Source of the DNA: Branchinecta lynchi
Taxonomy: Eukaryota > Arthropoda > Branchiopoda > Anostraca > Branchinectidae
Direction of reading: 5' to 3'
Length of the DNA stretch: 64,000 bases
Assembly (NCBI GenBank): GCA_023053575.1
Contig: JAKZAP010000015.1
Coordinates: 11,894,930 to 11,958,929, forward strand
Shown here piece by piece: positions 36,080-46,645 of the stretch; positions within the stretch are counted from its first letter, which is position 1, and the number at the start of each line of letters is the position of its first letter. A model generated the notes under the pieces. It was not told the DNA's origin. It worked only from the letters and a program-made list of their open reading frames with translations, and searched no databases. A program made the translations under genes and the position numbers.

Positions 36080-36872
36080 AAATTAAGGGACCTAGGGGCA
36101 AGGAGACAAGGTGAATCCATGTCTGAAACTTATTTTTTCGCCGGACATTTAGTTTGTCTGGAATCTTGCCAAACCGGAAAATTGGTCAAAAATAAAAGTT
36201 TTATCTGATTTTGATTAAACGGTATGTTTAGGGGTAAGAAGACACACTGAATACATATATGACATTAATTTTTCACCCGGAAACAGTTCACCCGATATCC
36301 GTCCGAAAAAGGGAAATGTTAAAAAGTTTTATCTGAAGTTGATTAGAGGTTCGATGTAGTGGTAAAGAGACATTTTGAATCCGTAAATGAAGATTATTTT
36401 CTCTCCGGACAAATAGGTCGCCCGGAATCCGGCCAAAATCTGAAAATTTGTTAAAAGTGAAAGTTTATCTGAAGTCGATTAGATGTTCAATAGAGGGTAA
36501 GAAGACGGATAAGTTGTTCATCCGGAATCCGGCCAAAACCGGATATTTAGCAGACGTAAGGCAGGAAGTACCGATCTAGTTCGTCAAAACAGATATCTTA
36601 TACCGGTAAACACACGAATCCATAGCCTTGTAAAGTTAGGTGTAAGTTCAGTATTGTATTTTTTGTAATAGTGTATGTGTGTATATGTATACGTGACCCA
36701 AACAGATGACTTGGTTTTCTCAGATGACTAGCCACTGATGGCATTAGTTTATTTGTAATTTCTATTAGTAAAAATGTTCAAGGAGTCTGGCAAAGACCGG
36801 ATATCTACAAGACGCAATTGTCGGGATCAAATATTAAATTTTCGGGAACCGATCGAAACTGTGGTCTTGTTT
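36080..36872 (+). mobile_element. Family 1 element, copy H (partial, diverged)
   Basis: Four degenerate units (CCGGAATCCGGCCAAAA at about 36423 and 36523) and the 3' region, ending GATCGAAACTGTGGTCTTGTT. The 5' terminus is absent. Confidence 0.62.
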
Positions 36873-37304
36873 CTAAAGTTTCTTTGCTTTCACGAGAAGA
36901 ACTGCGTCTGGTATTATTGTAGAAACTAAAACTTAAGCTTGGCAAAATCGAAAATCTGAACCATCTGAAATCTGATATTATTAGAAATTTGGATGACTAA
37001 ACACTGTAAATGCCTGAGAATATTGCACGAGAACAAGTATATAGTCCTGCACATGATTCAGTCCAACCAGTATCAAAACAACGTACAAAACAGCGAAACT
37101 AAATTTTGAATCCTCGCTGTAAATGAGACCACAGTTTGTTTTATCAGTGTTATTTATTAACTCCTCTGTCATTGACACTGACAATGTCAGCCTGTCCCAA
37201 GCCAAGATGAAGGAGGAGGGTTGGGCGACAGGTTTGCTACCTGTCCCTGTAAAAAAGTCACAGCAACGGAAACGTCGACAACTGACTCGGATTAACTATC
37301 TTCC
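36873..37304. other. Intronic stretch
   Basis: No supported gene; short frames on both strands near 36981-37300 are unrecognised. Confidence 0.3.
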
Positions 37305-37420
37305 GCCCTACGTGAATGAGAAGACGTCGCCGCTGCGGTATCAGTTCGGCACGAATGGAGAGGCTTTGTCGACGCCCTATGCGCCACCGATGGCCCTGGA
37401 GGAACTAAGGTAAGGTCTTC
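37305..37420 (+). pseudogene. LINE 3'-end fragment related to 5033-6565
   Basis: GTGAATGAGAAGACGTCGCC, GGAGAGGCTTTGTCGACGCC and CTGGAGGAACTAAGGT match 6468-6570. Only the last 110 bases of the LINE coding end are present. Confidence 0.8.
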
Positions 37421-37879
37421 ATTCAATATTTTTAAAAGAAAACTCCTGATTTTATTCTCTTACAGCCTTCAAGGCATAAGCGTCTAGCATCGTTGTTAAA
37501 ACTGAACTACAGGAAAGCGAACGCTTTACATCGATGCAATGAGGGGAAACTTCCTGCGCTCCCATTTCCTAGATTTACCGCCCAAGGCATGGTTTTAATT
37601 GAGTTGGAGCAAGACAATTTCTAAGGCCAATTAGAAACCGCAAGTTAGTGAAGAAACATGGCACGCGGCAAGCCGAATAGAATCGCCTTTAGCTATTTTC
37701 CTTCTTGAAGGAAGAACCGAAATTAAGAAAAATGAGGAAAAAATTCTATTTCAATGACCTGATCGAGCAGCAAAACACGGATTTATTAGAAAGTAACTCT
37801 CAGTATTAATTTCCCCCTACAGCAATTTCTAAGAAGTAATTCTGCCCAAAAGGATACGTGCTGCTATAAGTTTGATTTA

Positions 37880-38085
37880 GTAATTACAGCACTAAGTGGA
37901 AACGTTGCAGTTTTTGGCTTCTGGTAACACGTACCAGGACAGAAATGACAAACTGATACCTTTACAACTGAAAGGGATGAGTTTTATTCGTATTATTCTA
38001 AACGATAGCCAAGAACTAGGGAGTTTAAAGGAAGTACCAAGTCTTAATCCAATCTTCAGCTTCTGCTTTACACGGACTAACTTCC
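37880..38085 (+). repeat. Arm of a dispersed inverted duplication
   Basis: GCACTAAGTGGAAACGTTGC, AGCCAAGAACTAGGGAGTT and TTCAGCTTCTGCTT recur in reverse orientation at 41172-41380. Together with the adjacent MITE copies this forms a diverged inverted pair around 2.5 kb. Confidence 0.6.
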
Positions 38086-38757
38086 AGAGCAAAATGACAA
38101 TGGGGAGTAGCACTAAATCCTATGCTTTCAAGGAATCGGAAACAGGCCTTACCCGTAGCGCCGCCCACTACGCTCGCGACATTTAAAGCGAGACAAACTT
38201 GCGCGTTTACAAATACTATTACAGAGAAGTAGCAGTCGGCACGCATCGAGGAAACAGAGGAAGTTGTATCTTTTTTTTTACTTTGTTCGGAATATGGTGT
38301 TATTGGAGCCAGCGCTGTTGAACGACTGATTGAGTTTCAGTAGGGACGTTCCCGATGAAAAATTTATCTCAAAATAGTACTATGAAGTAGTACAAAAAAG
38401 TAGCATGCAGTACTAACGATGCTAGTACATGCTTCTACTTCAAGGCTACCGTGTAACTGCATACTACTATATGCTAGTATTAGCAAGACTGGATGCTACT
38501 ATGGCAAGACAGGATGCTACTGGATACTACTACATAAGATTGTACCAATCTGAGGCACATTGAGTGATAGTATTCTTTGCTACTACAGAGTATTACATGC
38601 AACGTTTTCGTACTACTACCATACTACTACGCAGGCTACAGATTTTTCACCGGGTTGAATATCGCTAGTGGTGCTAGTGTCGCTGCTATTATGACTAAGT
38701 CTCACTTTTTCAGGTCTTGACACTACTACCTAGTGTTATTTTGCTTTCGTTTCTTCC
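38086..38757 (+). mobile_element. AGAGCAAAATAAC MITE, copy 1, split by another MITE
   Basis: Left end AGAGCAAAATGACAATGG, right end CCTAGTGTTATTTTGCTTTC, inverted relative to each other. A CCCGATG MITE occupies 38353-38655. Removing it in alignment to copies at 40129 and 46646 leaves one continuous element of about 350 bp. Confidence 0.65.
38353..38655 (-). mobile_element. CCCGATG-type MITE, copy 4 (nested)
   Basis: CCCGATGAAAAATTTATC at the left, GATTTTTCACCGGG at the right, TT on both flanks. The unfilled site is visible in the related copy at 40371-40395 (GGGACGTTATGTATCGCTGG). Confidence 0.82.
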
Positions 38758-38784
38758 AGCTCAGAAAATTTTGCTCCGTTCCAG

Positions 38785-38832
38785 CTAGAGCCCGAAGAGG
38801 ACCCTTGCCAGGAAGGGCCGAAATGTAGGCGA
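38785..38832 (+). repeat. Hammerhead-like dispersed motif, degenerate
   Basis: GCCCGAAGAGGACCCTTGCC and GGAAGGGCCGAAATGT: same block order as 34356-34390, with CTGA changed to CCGA. Confidence 0.55.
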
Positions 38833-38977
38833 AAGGTTGCTTGTATTATTGTTCCCGGTCTCGAAACTACTTTTTATAGCCTCGTTCTCGTCTCGTCTCG
38901 AGGGAATTTGTTCAGGACTCGGACATGTGGGCGTGACTTTGGCCTCGGACATGCTGGACTCTAGGCAAAAGAGATGG

Positions 38978-39357
38978 TAACGGCGATCCATTCCTTAACC
39001 AGGTGACGCTCGTGACCCGAGTTATACTGCATACTATACTATGCCGTCTACCGAGGGACGGGGGTAACCTCACAGTTGATTAACAGGCAGCAGGTCGATG
39101 GGCGTGAAGTCTCACAAAGTGAGATCAACGTACGCGCAGGTGATGTAAAAAAAAATAAAAAAAAATGAATAATTTACAAATGAAGAAAAGAGAAATGGGA
39201 AGTTAATACAGTGAGAAAAGTAGAATTTTTTAAAGAGCAGCAAAAACTAAGAGGGTTAGAGCGTCGCCATATTCCGTCTTACCAATCGTAACGGCGATCC
39301 ATTCCTTAACCAGGTGACGCTCGTGACCCGAGTTAAGACTGCATAATATACTATGCC
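38978..39357. repeat. Direct repeat of about 70 bp, spaced 310 bp
   Basis: GTAACGGCGATCCATTCCTT then AACCAGGTGACGCTCGTGAC occur at 38978 and again at 39288. The sequence between them is A-rich and non-coding. Confidence 0.7.
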
Positions 39358-39484
39358 CGACGGATCGATCAGTAAAGCCTTAAGTCCAAAAACTGACGTA
39401 CGTGTTCAAACTTTCAACTCGTATGGATGATAAAACGTGCAGATGAAAGAATATGCAGTATGTGAGAAAGAACCAAGACATCCA

Positions 39485-39556
39485 ATGCGTTCTTGGGTTA
39501 GCGCGCTGGACATCTTTCTGATCCCCTTGGGGCCCAGGTTCAAGTCTCGGTGGGTA
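39485..39556 (+). repeat. tRNA-like sequence (SINE head or tRNA pseudogene)
   Basis: GGGTTAGCGCGCTGG resembles a box A and GGTTCAAGTC a box B, about 39 bases apart. I could not fold a full cloverleaf with matching acceptor arms, so a functional tRNA is not claimed. Confidence 0.4.
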
Positions 39557-40128
39557 AGTTCAGAAATCTGACGTAGGTGACAGGAAGGGGACGCAAAAGG
39601 GGAGGACAATAAAGGGACACAAAAGCACCAGGATGGCTGGCCCCCAACCGACTATTGTAGAGGATATCGGGGTTGAACCGTACGTTTTTCGTTATCGTCG
39701 GATAATTCCATCTCTGTAGAACTCGAAAAACTTTTTGAACAGTGTAAAAGAAAGGAAATACTAGGTGTCGTGGCATTTTCCGAAAGTTTAATTTCAACTC
39801 ATTTTGGCAGTACAGTTTTTTCTCTTTTTTTGAAAATCGTCCGGTTAAGCCCTACCGGTCGGGTTGGTTCGTACGGGGCGGTGTTTGGACATTGTAAGAT
39901 GAGCTCTGAATATGACCGAATAAGTAGTACCACAATGCTAATAAAGTCTGAATTTACTGGAGAAAAGTATGACTTTGCAACAACTTTAAAAAACGAACTA
40001 AAAAGAAACAGTTACCAGAAACAGTTGATTTTGGATGCTTGGCTACACAATTTTTATCCTGCTCTAAAACTCCAGAAACTGCTGAACAGATCCGGACAGA
40101 GCGGGGTTAATTTATCTTGGCTGCTATC
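39557..40128. other. Intronic stretch
   Basis: A plus frame of 127 codons (39770-40153) runs into the next MITE and has no recognised domain. Confidence 0.3.
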
Positions 40129-40470
40129 AGAGCAAAATAATACTAGGGAGTAGCGCCATAAGACCTATGTGTTCTATGCATTGGAAGTGGGCCTTACTCG
40201 TAGTAGGCTCTTGACATTTAAAGCAAAAAATGCGGATCTAGAAAATTCTAGTACAGCTAAAAATCAGACTGCATACATCGAGTAAACAGGAGAGGTTACA
40301 TATTTGTTTGCTCTATTCAGAATAGAAGGTTATCAGAGCCAGCGCTGGTGCACGACTTAATGAGTTTCAGTAGGGACGTTATGTATCGCTGGTGGTGCTA
40401 GTATCGCAGTTATTCGAGTGCGTGTCACTTTTTTCAAGACTTGGCGCTACTCAGTAGTGTTATTTCGCTC
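40129..40470 (+). mobile_element. AGAGCAAAATAAC MITE, copy 2
   Basis: Left end AGAGCAAAATAATACTAGG; right end AGTAGTGTTATTTCGCTC. Internal blocks match 38086-38757 and 46646-46993. Confidence 0.68.
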
Positions 40471-40504
40471 CAGTTTTCTTTCTATTCATTTTTGGCTTTC
40501 TATT

Positions 40505-40809
40505 CATCGGAAATGGGTCTTACTCATTGCGTTGCCCAATCCAATCGTGACATTTAAAGCGTGACAATCTTATGGGTTTAGAAAATTCTAGAAAAGCTAA
40601 GAAGCAGACTGCATACACTGAGAAACAGGTGAGGCTGTGTCTTTTTTTTGCTAAGTTCGAGATATGGAGTTATTGGAGCCAGCACTGGTTCAAGACTGAT
40701 TGAGTTTCAGCAGTGACGTTATGTATTGCTAGTGATGTTAGGGTCGCTGCTATTGGAGTGTGTCACTTTTTTCAAGTCTTGGCGCTGTTTCCTAGTGCTA
40801 TTTTGCTCT
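40505..40809 (+). mobile_element. AGAGCAAAATAAC MITE, copy 3 (left end lost)
   Basis: Matches copy 2 from GGAAATGGGTCTTACTC to the right end TTCCTAGTGCTATTTTGCTC. Confidence 0.6.
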
Positions 40810-40834
40810 AGCTGGTATTGACGATAAGCCAAAA

Positions 40835-41380
40835 GAGAGGGTGCACTCGAATGGAAGCGACACTAACACCACTAACGACAGGGAACGCCCTTACTCAAAC
40901 TCAATCAGTCGTGCACCAGCGTTGGCTCCAATAACTTCATATCCTCGACACATCAACAAAAAGATACAACCTCCCCTGTTTCATCGTTGTATGCAAACCG
41001 TATCTCACCTTTAAGAGAAATTACTAACCCCGCAAGTTTGTCTCGCTTTAAATGCCGCAAGCGTAATGGGCGCTACGAGCGTGGACCCTGAGCTCCGATC
41101 GAGCATTGGCCGTCTTCCATGCATGTAAAGAATAAGTCTTGTCGTTACTCCCTAGTGTTATTTAGCTCTGGAGTGTACTCTGTGTCAAGCAGAAGCTGAA
41201 TATTGGATTAGGACTTGCTACTTCCTTTAACTCCCTAGTTCTTGGCTATCCTTTAGGATGATACACATGAAACTCATCACTTTCAGTTTTAATAGGTATC
41301 AGCTGGTCTTTTCTGTCCTATTACGTGTTACTAGACAGCAAAAACTGCAACCTTTCCACTTAGTGCTGTCTAGAAAAACA
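40835..41380 (-). mobile_element. AGAGCAAAATAAC MITE, copy 4, plus shared flank
   Basis: Reverse-oriented copy ending ACTCCCTAGTGTTATTTAGC at about 41166, followed by 41172-41380, which is the inverted relative of 37880-38085. Confidence 0.6.
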
Positions 41381-42070
41381 GGAACCTGGAAACGCCACTA
41401 ACCCTAAATATCCCTGGACACTATGAGGAAAACGTCATGTTCTGTCCTCAGCATCACGTCACTCAGTAGTCCACTTAAAACTAATGAGCTAAAGGCCCCT
41501 TCGGACTGACCCATTAAACTTGCAAGAGAATTTCGTAATCTAGTATATATTACATCAACTCTTTCACACCTGGGACATGCCGACCGGAGAGTCTCTTCGA
41601 GGACGACGTCCCCAATTTTAAAGTTTAACAAAAAAGGCCTGAGATACGACAATCTAGTTACCTATCACCTATTCACTTAAAGTTTAACTGAAAAGCCAAA
41701 ATATTTTTTTTATCATTTAACTGAACACACTGAATTATTTGGATTGCGTAAGCGTTTTTTTTTCAATTTTCTCTATATTCCTTAGTGGTGACGAATCTTC
41801 TTAATTTTTACGGCCGTCTCCACAGAGCAAGGTTCTTCTAAGACGCGGATGATTTGAATTTCAACGTAAACGCGGCTTTTCAACGGCCGCAGTGGTGAGA
41901 CTGGTGAACACTGTGGCTCAAACAATCGATTTCATTTGCCATTTCCTAGCGCATAGAGGTGCATCAAATATGACAGGGGAAGTCTGCTGTACGAAAATTG
42001 ATAATAGATGAGCAACAAAGTAACGCATTTTCATCGGGTCCTCTAGCCTATTCAAGTGATATTTGATAGC
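41381..42070. other. Intronic stretch
   Basis: No gene or defined element recognised. Confidence 0.3.
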
Positions 42071-42165
42071 GCAAAACGGATACGTAGAGCTATATTTCGG
42101 CCCTTGTTGGCGACGGTCCCCTTCAGGCTCAAAACCGCTCAAGTTGGAAAAACGAACTTGTGGAA
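42070..42165 (-). repeat. Hammerhead-like dispersed motif
   Basis: On the minus strand: CCAACTTGAGCGGTTTTGAG, CCTGAAGGGGACC, AACAAGGGCCGAAATATAGC and CTACGTATCCG. Same layout as 17821-17909 with a shorter 3' spacer; CTGAAGG departs from the core consensus. Confidence 0.55.
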
Positions 42166-42734
42166 AAAAACGATGGTCTTGTTTCTGCGCTATCGATTAA
42201 ATGCAGAAGTTGTTATTTAAGTGAATAAGCGTTGGGTAACTAGATAGTCCTATCACAGCCCTTTTGGGTTAAACTTTAAACATACTTGAAGACCCAACAA
42301 AAACGTGATATTTCGTGCTTCCGCTATTCACCAATAGTTGATTATCATTCCCTGAATATTTATTAACTACAACGGCAAACGATTCCCAGAAAACGTATAT
42401 AGGCTACATGAACAATACTGAAAATGGCAGATGTCTGTCTGCAACGTCTAACATCGTCTGATACTGATTCCTGAGCCACGAAACTCGACCTCGATCGGAG
42501 GAGGGGCCAGGAAAATCACGTCTATTCTCTTTAAATTTAGTGCTTCAGTTGTGAAGCCGGTCTTGTCGGGAGATCATCCACATTCTCAACGTTCCTATTA
42601 GAGCCTATTGTGGAAAAACTGAAATTCCCTCAGAGGGCTCACAATAATTTTGTGTTTCTAAAAACAAGCTGACAAAAACATTCCTTCAGCCCCAGTTGAC
42701 TGCGAATCATATGTGATGTTGCAAAATGGATCCA
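42166..42734. other. Intronic stretch
   Basis: No gene or defined element recognised. Confidence 0.3.
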
Positions 42735-42835
42735 TCAGCCGAGCTTTATTAGAGCTATATTTAGGCCCTTCTTGGCAAGGGTCCTCTGGAGGCTCAAAGT
42801 CGCTCAAATTGAAAAATGAACGTTAGGAAAAACAA
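42735..42835 (-). repeat. Hammerhead-like dispersed motif, degenerate
   Basis: On the minus strand: TTGAGCGACTTTGAGCCTCC, AGAGGACCCTTGCCAAG, AAGGGCCTAAATATAGC. Both CTGA and GAAA are mutated. Confidence 0.5.
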
Positions 42836-42954
42836 ACTAAACGTTCTAGATTGGCGTTAAATATTTGACTTCGTGAATTCCTTTGTAAGAGTTGCTTGGC
42901 GTTAAAAAGATTACTGACAAGCTGGCTTTTCAGTTCAGCTTTAAAGAGGAGGGT

Positions 42955-43416
42955 GGTGTGACCAGATATGGGGAATCCCAATCCGGATTCGGATTCGAAT
43001 CCAGGATTCGTCCTTTTAGCCGGATTCGAATCTTCTGCTTGTCAGGCTGGTTTCGGACTTGGATTCCAAACCCTCGATCTTTCGAATCCGTTCAAATTCG
43101 TAGACTTCATCCTTCCAGTTTCCGTTTTCCTAATTTGTACACAGTTTGCTTAGGCAATCCAACTTTTTGGTCTCCACCAGCAACCATCCTCAGTAATCTA
43201 TCACGTTATCTGATTACCTTAGATATCAATGCTTTTTGTGACCTCTGATTTTTAAACCATAACCTGTGTACATGATTTGATTTTTGTTAAGGTTGGATTC
43301 GAATCCTCAGCATCAAGTGGTGGATTCGGATTCGGAACGGGATTCGTACCTACCCCTGGATTCGGATTCGGATTCGAATCCTTTCTTGATCGGATTCGAC
43401 CATCTCTGGGTGTGAC
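42955..43416. mobile_element. hAT-like MITE with GGATTCGAATCC-rich ends
   Basis: CAGATATGG at 42963 and CCATCTCTG at 43400-43408 are inverted termini, flanked by GGTGTGAC at 42955-42962 and 43409-43416. Just inside both ends are GGATTCGGATTCGAATCC hexamer repeats, which make the ends strongly self-complementary. Frames across it are not genes. Confidence 0.85.
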
Positions 43417-44096
43417 TGAACGTCGTCACTAAACCACTTCATTCAAGTCACAGGCTGACCAGATTCATTCTGTCTGCACAGAGTTTTTCCCATTTTGAAT
43501 GACCAGAGAGCAACTTGCATTTTATCGAGAAACAATGACCAGGATTGCACAAGCGAATAACCTTTTATCTCGTCTTTTTCATCCCTGCTTTTCATCGCCT
43601 TCGTCGAAGACAACACTATTTTGTTACAAATTCAAGTTTTTCGAGGACAACAAACAATTGTACTGTGTTCTTCAAAACTGTGCTAACTGAAATTTTTTTG
43701 AAAACTGAGTTAACTACACCATTGGAAAGAACATAGCTGATTTGGTATTATGTTAAATTGTGCTGTGTTAGCTGACGACATGAGCACCATCTAACAGGTA
43801 GATTAGTTTTAACTTTCTGAGTTCCTACTTCCTTGGTGCAGATGGCATACACGAAACTGGGCCAAAAAATTACGAAAATGTAGTTAGCACAGTTTGAAAA
43901 ACACGGTACAATTTTAGTCGAGAGAATCCATTTTATCTAATTTCTCCTTTCTCTGCTTACTATTCCTTACTTTCCATTTCCTCCGGATTTAGCCTGCAAA
44001 TTTTAATATCAAATCCTGTTAATACTGGAATTATCCCAGGTATTAGGTTTAGCACCGGTTTCGAAAAAAAGGGACCCAGCACAATGCGAGTCTAGC
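43417..44096. other. Intronic stretch
   Basis: No supported gene. Confidence 0.3.
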
Positions 44097-44412
44097 TGTC
44101 CTGTAAATGTATCACTTTGATTGTGTTTTTCATTTTTTTTTTTTTATTGTATTTTTTTGTTGGAGGGGGGGGGGGCAAGGGCGCTTTGTTGATGGAAGAT
44201 CGTTCGTTAGTGGATTTTTCTTGTCAGTTTGTTATGTCATTATTATTCTTTTCTTCTTCTTCTTTTTTCTCTCCTTATTTCTTTGATTTGTTTTGTTTCC
44301 CTTAGGACTATATGAATGAACAATACGCCCCGCTCATTGTCAGGTCTTATGGTGGGGCCATAAAGAGTTAATGGTGTTCAATATTGTTTCTTATGAATAA
44401 ACTAAACTAAAC
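44097..44412 (+). mobile_element. Retrotransposon 3' UTR remnant with (ACTAA)n tail
   Basis: T-rich sequence, then CTTATGGTGGGGCCATAAAG, AGTTAATGGTGT and a tail AATAAACTAAACTAAACTAA. The TAAAGAGTTAATGGTGT block also occurs at 24410-24427. Clade unknown; the 70% T open frame is not a gene. Confidence 0.45.
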
Positions 44413-44847
44413 TAACCAATGGAGCTGCTAGCAATGGCAATAGAGAGCTGAATACAGTATGCCTACCTCCAGATTCACAGTTTGGATCCAAGCATGGAAC
44501 GATTAGGGAACATGGTCATGCTATCTTAGCTAAAGTTCTAATAGATAGTGTTAAGACAGGAGAGATCTCTGTACATTTTCGGGTACGATATTCGACGAGC
44601 TTTCGACTTGGATGTGTTGTGAGGATGGTTGCGTCTTCAATACAGAAATCTCTCAGCTTTACACAGTTCCAGTATTTAAATACATGAAATTCAATATTAT
44701 TTCAGGAATACTGCACCGGAATAATAGTTACGATTTTCGCTGCATCAATAAAGCCTCTCCTGTGAGGACAGTAGACATTATACAAGACTCCAACATTCAA
44801 ATTCAGAAAGAGCTGCTGAGAATTCAGTATTCAAATTGAGATCTTAC
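44413..44847. other. Intronic stretch next to the 44848 donor
   Basis: No gene recognised. Confidence 0.3.
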
Positions 44848-45040
44848 CTGGAAATATTTAAGAAAAGGACAGCATGTACTTTCGCTTCACGGAGACGATT
44901 CGTAACATCTTTCCCGTCGCACTCGAGCGTGACGAACTCTGAGAGGTCTTTCCATTTCCTCTGAAGGAGATCCTTTCCTCCCGCCTGTCCGTAGAACATT
45001 TTGTTTCTCAACCGGGAATTGAACTTCGCGGGTTTCGCCT
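44848..45040 (-). CDS. rdgA: Diacylglycerol kinase, accessory-domain exon
   Basis: A 193-base minus-strand exon from a GTTTTCAG acceptor (45042-45041) to a CAG|GTAAGA donor. It starts two bases into a codon: the G left by the exon at 46386 completes a glutamate, then AKPAKFNSRLRNKMFYGQAG, LLQRKWKDLSEFVTLECDG, and HAVLFLNIS. FNSRxRNKMFY and LECDG are diagnostic of the type IV (zeta/iota/rdgA) accessory domain. An apparent 157-residue open frame begins in the upstream intron; its first part has no homology and should not be included. The exon's last two bases join the first base at 27968. Confidence 0.93.
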
Positions 45041-45354
45041 CTGAAAACAATAGGCGTAAATGATGGATGTCGTCCTGCAACTTCCCGGAGATCGACGAAG
45101 AGAGACCGAATTTCCGGGGGATTTGGGAGAAAGCTGCTGTGTAATATTCAAAACCAAATGCGAAATGAAGCCTTGGGAAAATAGGCGAGGGGCTACTTGA
45201 TCTTGTATTAATTTTTTCTTCGCGCATCACAGAGGAAAAAGTACACCGATTGTAAATACAGGGAAAAAAGGAGTAAATATTAGAATAAGACACGAAGGAT
45301 ATGAAAGAACAAAGCAAGTTTAACTAGTACGCAATACAAGAGAGCAACTGAGGA

Positions 45355-46123
45355 AGTAACAAATTCCCCCCCCCCCCACCCTCCAGCCCTCCCCACAGAA
45401 CCGGATGCGGTTCGGGCCTTGAAATGAGATATCTACGACATCTGCTCATATCAACAACCAAGTCTCATTTGGATCTAAGAGTTGGAAATGTCCAGTTCCC
45501 CAGTCAAACCCCCCCCCCCCCTTACCAAAGTAGGATCCGGCCGGGAGCGCTAAACGGATAATCTAGACTACTCTAGGCCGAATCCCGTTCGGACGCAAAA
45601 AGTATCGTTCTGAGGATCTGGTCCTACCAAGCATCAAGTTTCACTCGAATCCGATAACCCTTTGCAATTTATTGAGAAGGTCTGGCCTGTTGACAAATTT
45701 GTAGCCGGTGTAGTTGTATGATATGATAAAGTTGTCTGTATTGATACGCAGGATAGTACCAAGTAACTGTATTTAGCTGTCGTTTAGACTGGAATAGGCT
45801 AGTATCCAGTTTCCAATCATCCGTTCTTGACATAGTAGCACCCAGTGGCATCAGTTAAAGTAGCATACCATACTACTTAAGACTAAAATTTCATCAAACT
45901 AATTTTCGATAATTTGTTATCGTGGGTTGCCTTTCCCTCCAGAGCCCCCCTCCCCCCCCCCACCCAACGATGGTCGGACACCGGAACGGATTTCTAGCTC
46001 ACTGGGTCAGGTCCCGTATAAGCGTGCGAAGATCATCGTCCTACTTCTCTTGAATGTCCCAAACTAGAAAAAGTTGGACAGACCGACAGACATTGCGATG
46101 AGAGCCAAACCATGGAAGTGCCG
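45355..46123 (+). mobile_element. Family 2 element, copy R, eroded, with MITE insertion
   Basis: C-rich tracts with AAGTTTCACTCGAATCCGA and GATGGTCGGA phrases; the 3' end is degraded (CGACAGACATTGCGATGAG, then GGAAGTGCC). A diverged CCCGATG-type MITE occupies about 45700-45890. Confidence 0.55.
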
Positions 46124-46385
46124 CCAAAATCAACGACCTCTTGACCCCATCAGTCGGCTCCTGACCGCAAGTTGGACTTTGTCAAATTTCAGTCAACGAA
46201 CTCGGTTCCTGACCGCAAGTTGGACTTTGTCATAATTTTAGTCAACGAACCAGGATCCTGCCTGCGAAAAAATTCCACGCTGCGTCGTCACGTCGAAGTC
46301 GATGCATAAAGATGGCACCAAAATCAGAACAATAATCGAAGGCTATGAAGGAACAAAGCAAGTTTTCTAAAAGTATTTCACTCAC

Positions 46386-46596
46386 CTCTCGCTTCGTGAA
46401 ACTCCAGGGCAATATGTGCATCCACACCAAACGAGAAGTAGTTGTTAACGACATCTAACGGCAGTGTATCCTTCCCTTCTTCTGTTGGTTGATTTTCGGT
46501 ATTAGGCTCCACCTTCAGCTGCCATCGGTCAAGTAAGACTGTGTCGGCTTCGGCGGTTGCCTCAAGGATCTTCGAAATGGGTTCGTCTGTATATCC
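46386..46596 (-). CDS. rdgA: Diacylglycerol kinase exon: end of catalytic and start of accessory domain
   Basis: A 211-base minus-strand exon between a TTTCTAAG acceptor and a GTGAGT donor. It opens in phase 0 with [11 protein letters not shown], the linker that follows the glycine-rich end of the DGK catalytic domain, then [11 protein letters not shown], a variable acidic stretch, and [20 protein letters not shown], the signature start of the accessory domain. It leaves one base that completes a codon in the next exon, 1.35 kb away. The catalytic GGDGT and GTGNDLA exons should lie upstream (higher coordinates) but were not found up to 64000, so another very long intron or an assembly gap is likely. 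Confidence 0.93.
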
Positions 46597-46645
46597 CTTA
46601 GAAAGATATTCCGTTAGTTCTAAGGTTCGTAACAGTGTTTGCAGC

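Noticed and set aside
39485..39556. Functional tRNA gene
   Set aside because: Boxes A and B are present but acceptor and anticodon arms do not pair convincingly.
44117..44305. Hydrophobic 62-residue frame
   Set aside because: Arises from a T-rich retrotransposon 3' UTR and a G run.
44844..45317. 157-residue single-exon protein
   Set aside because: Only the part from 45040 downward is conserved; the first part is upstream intron read through the acceptor.
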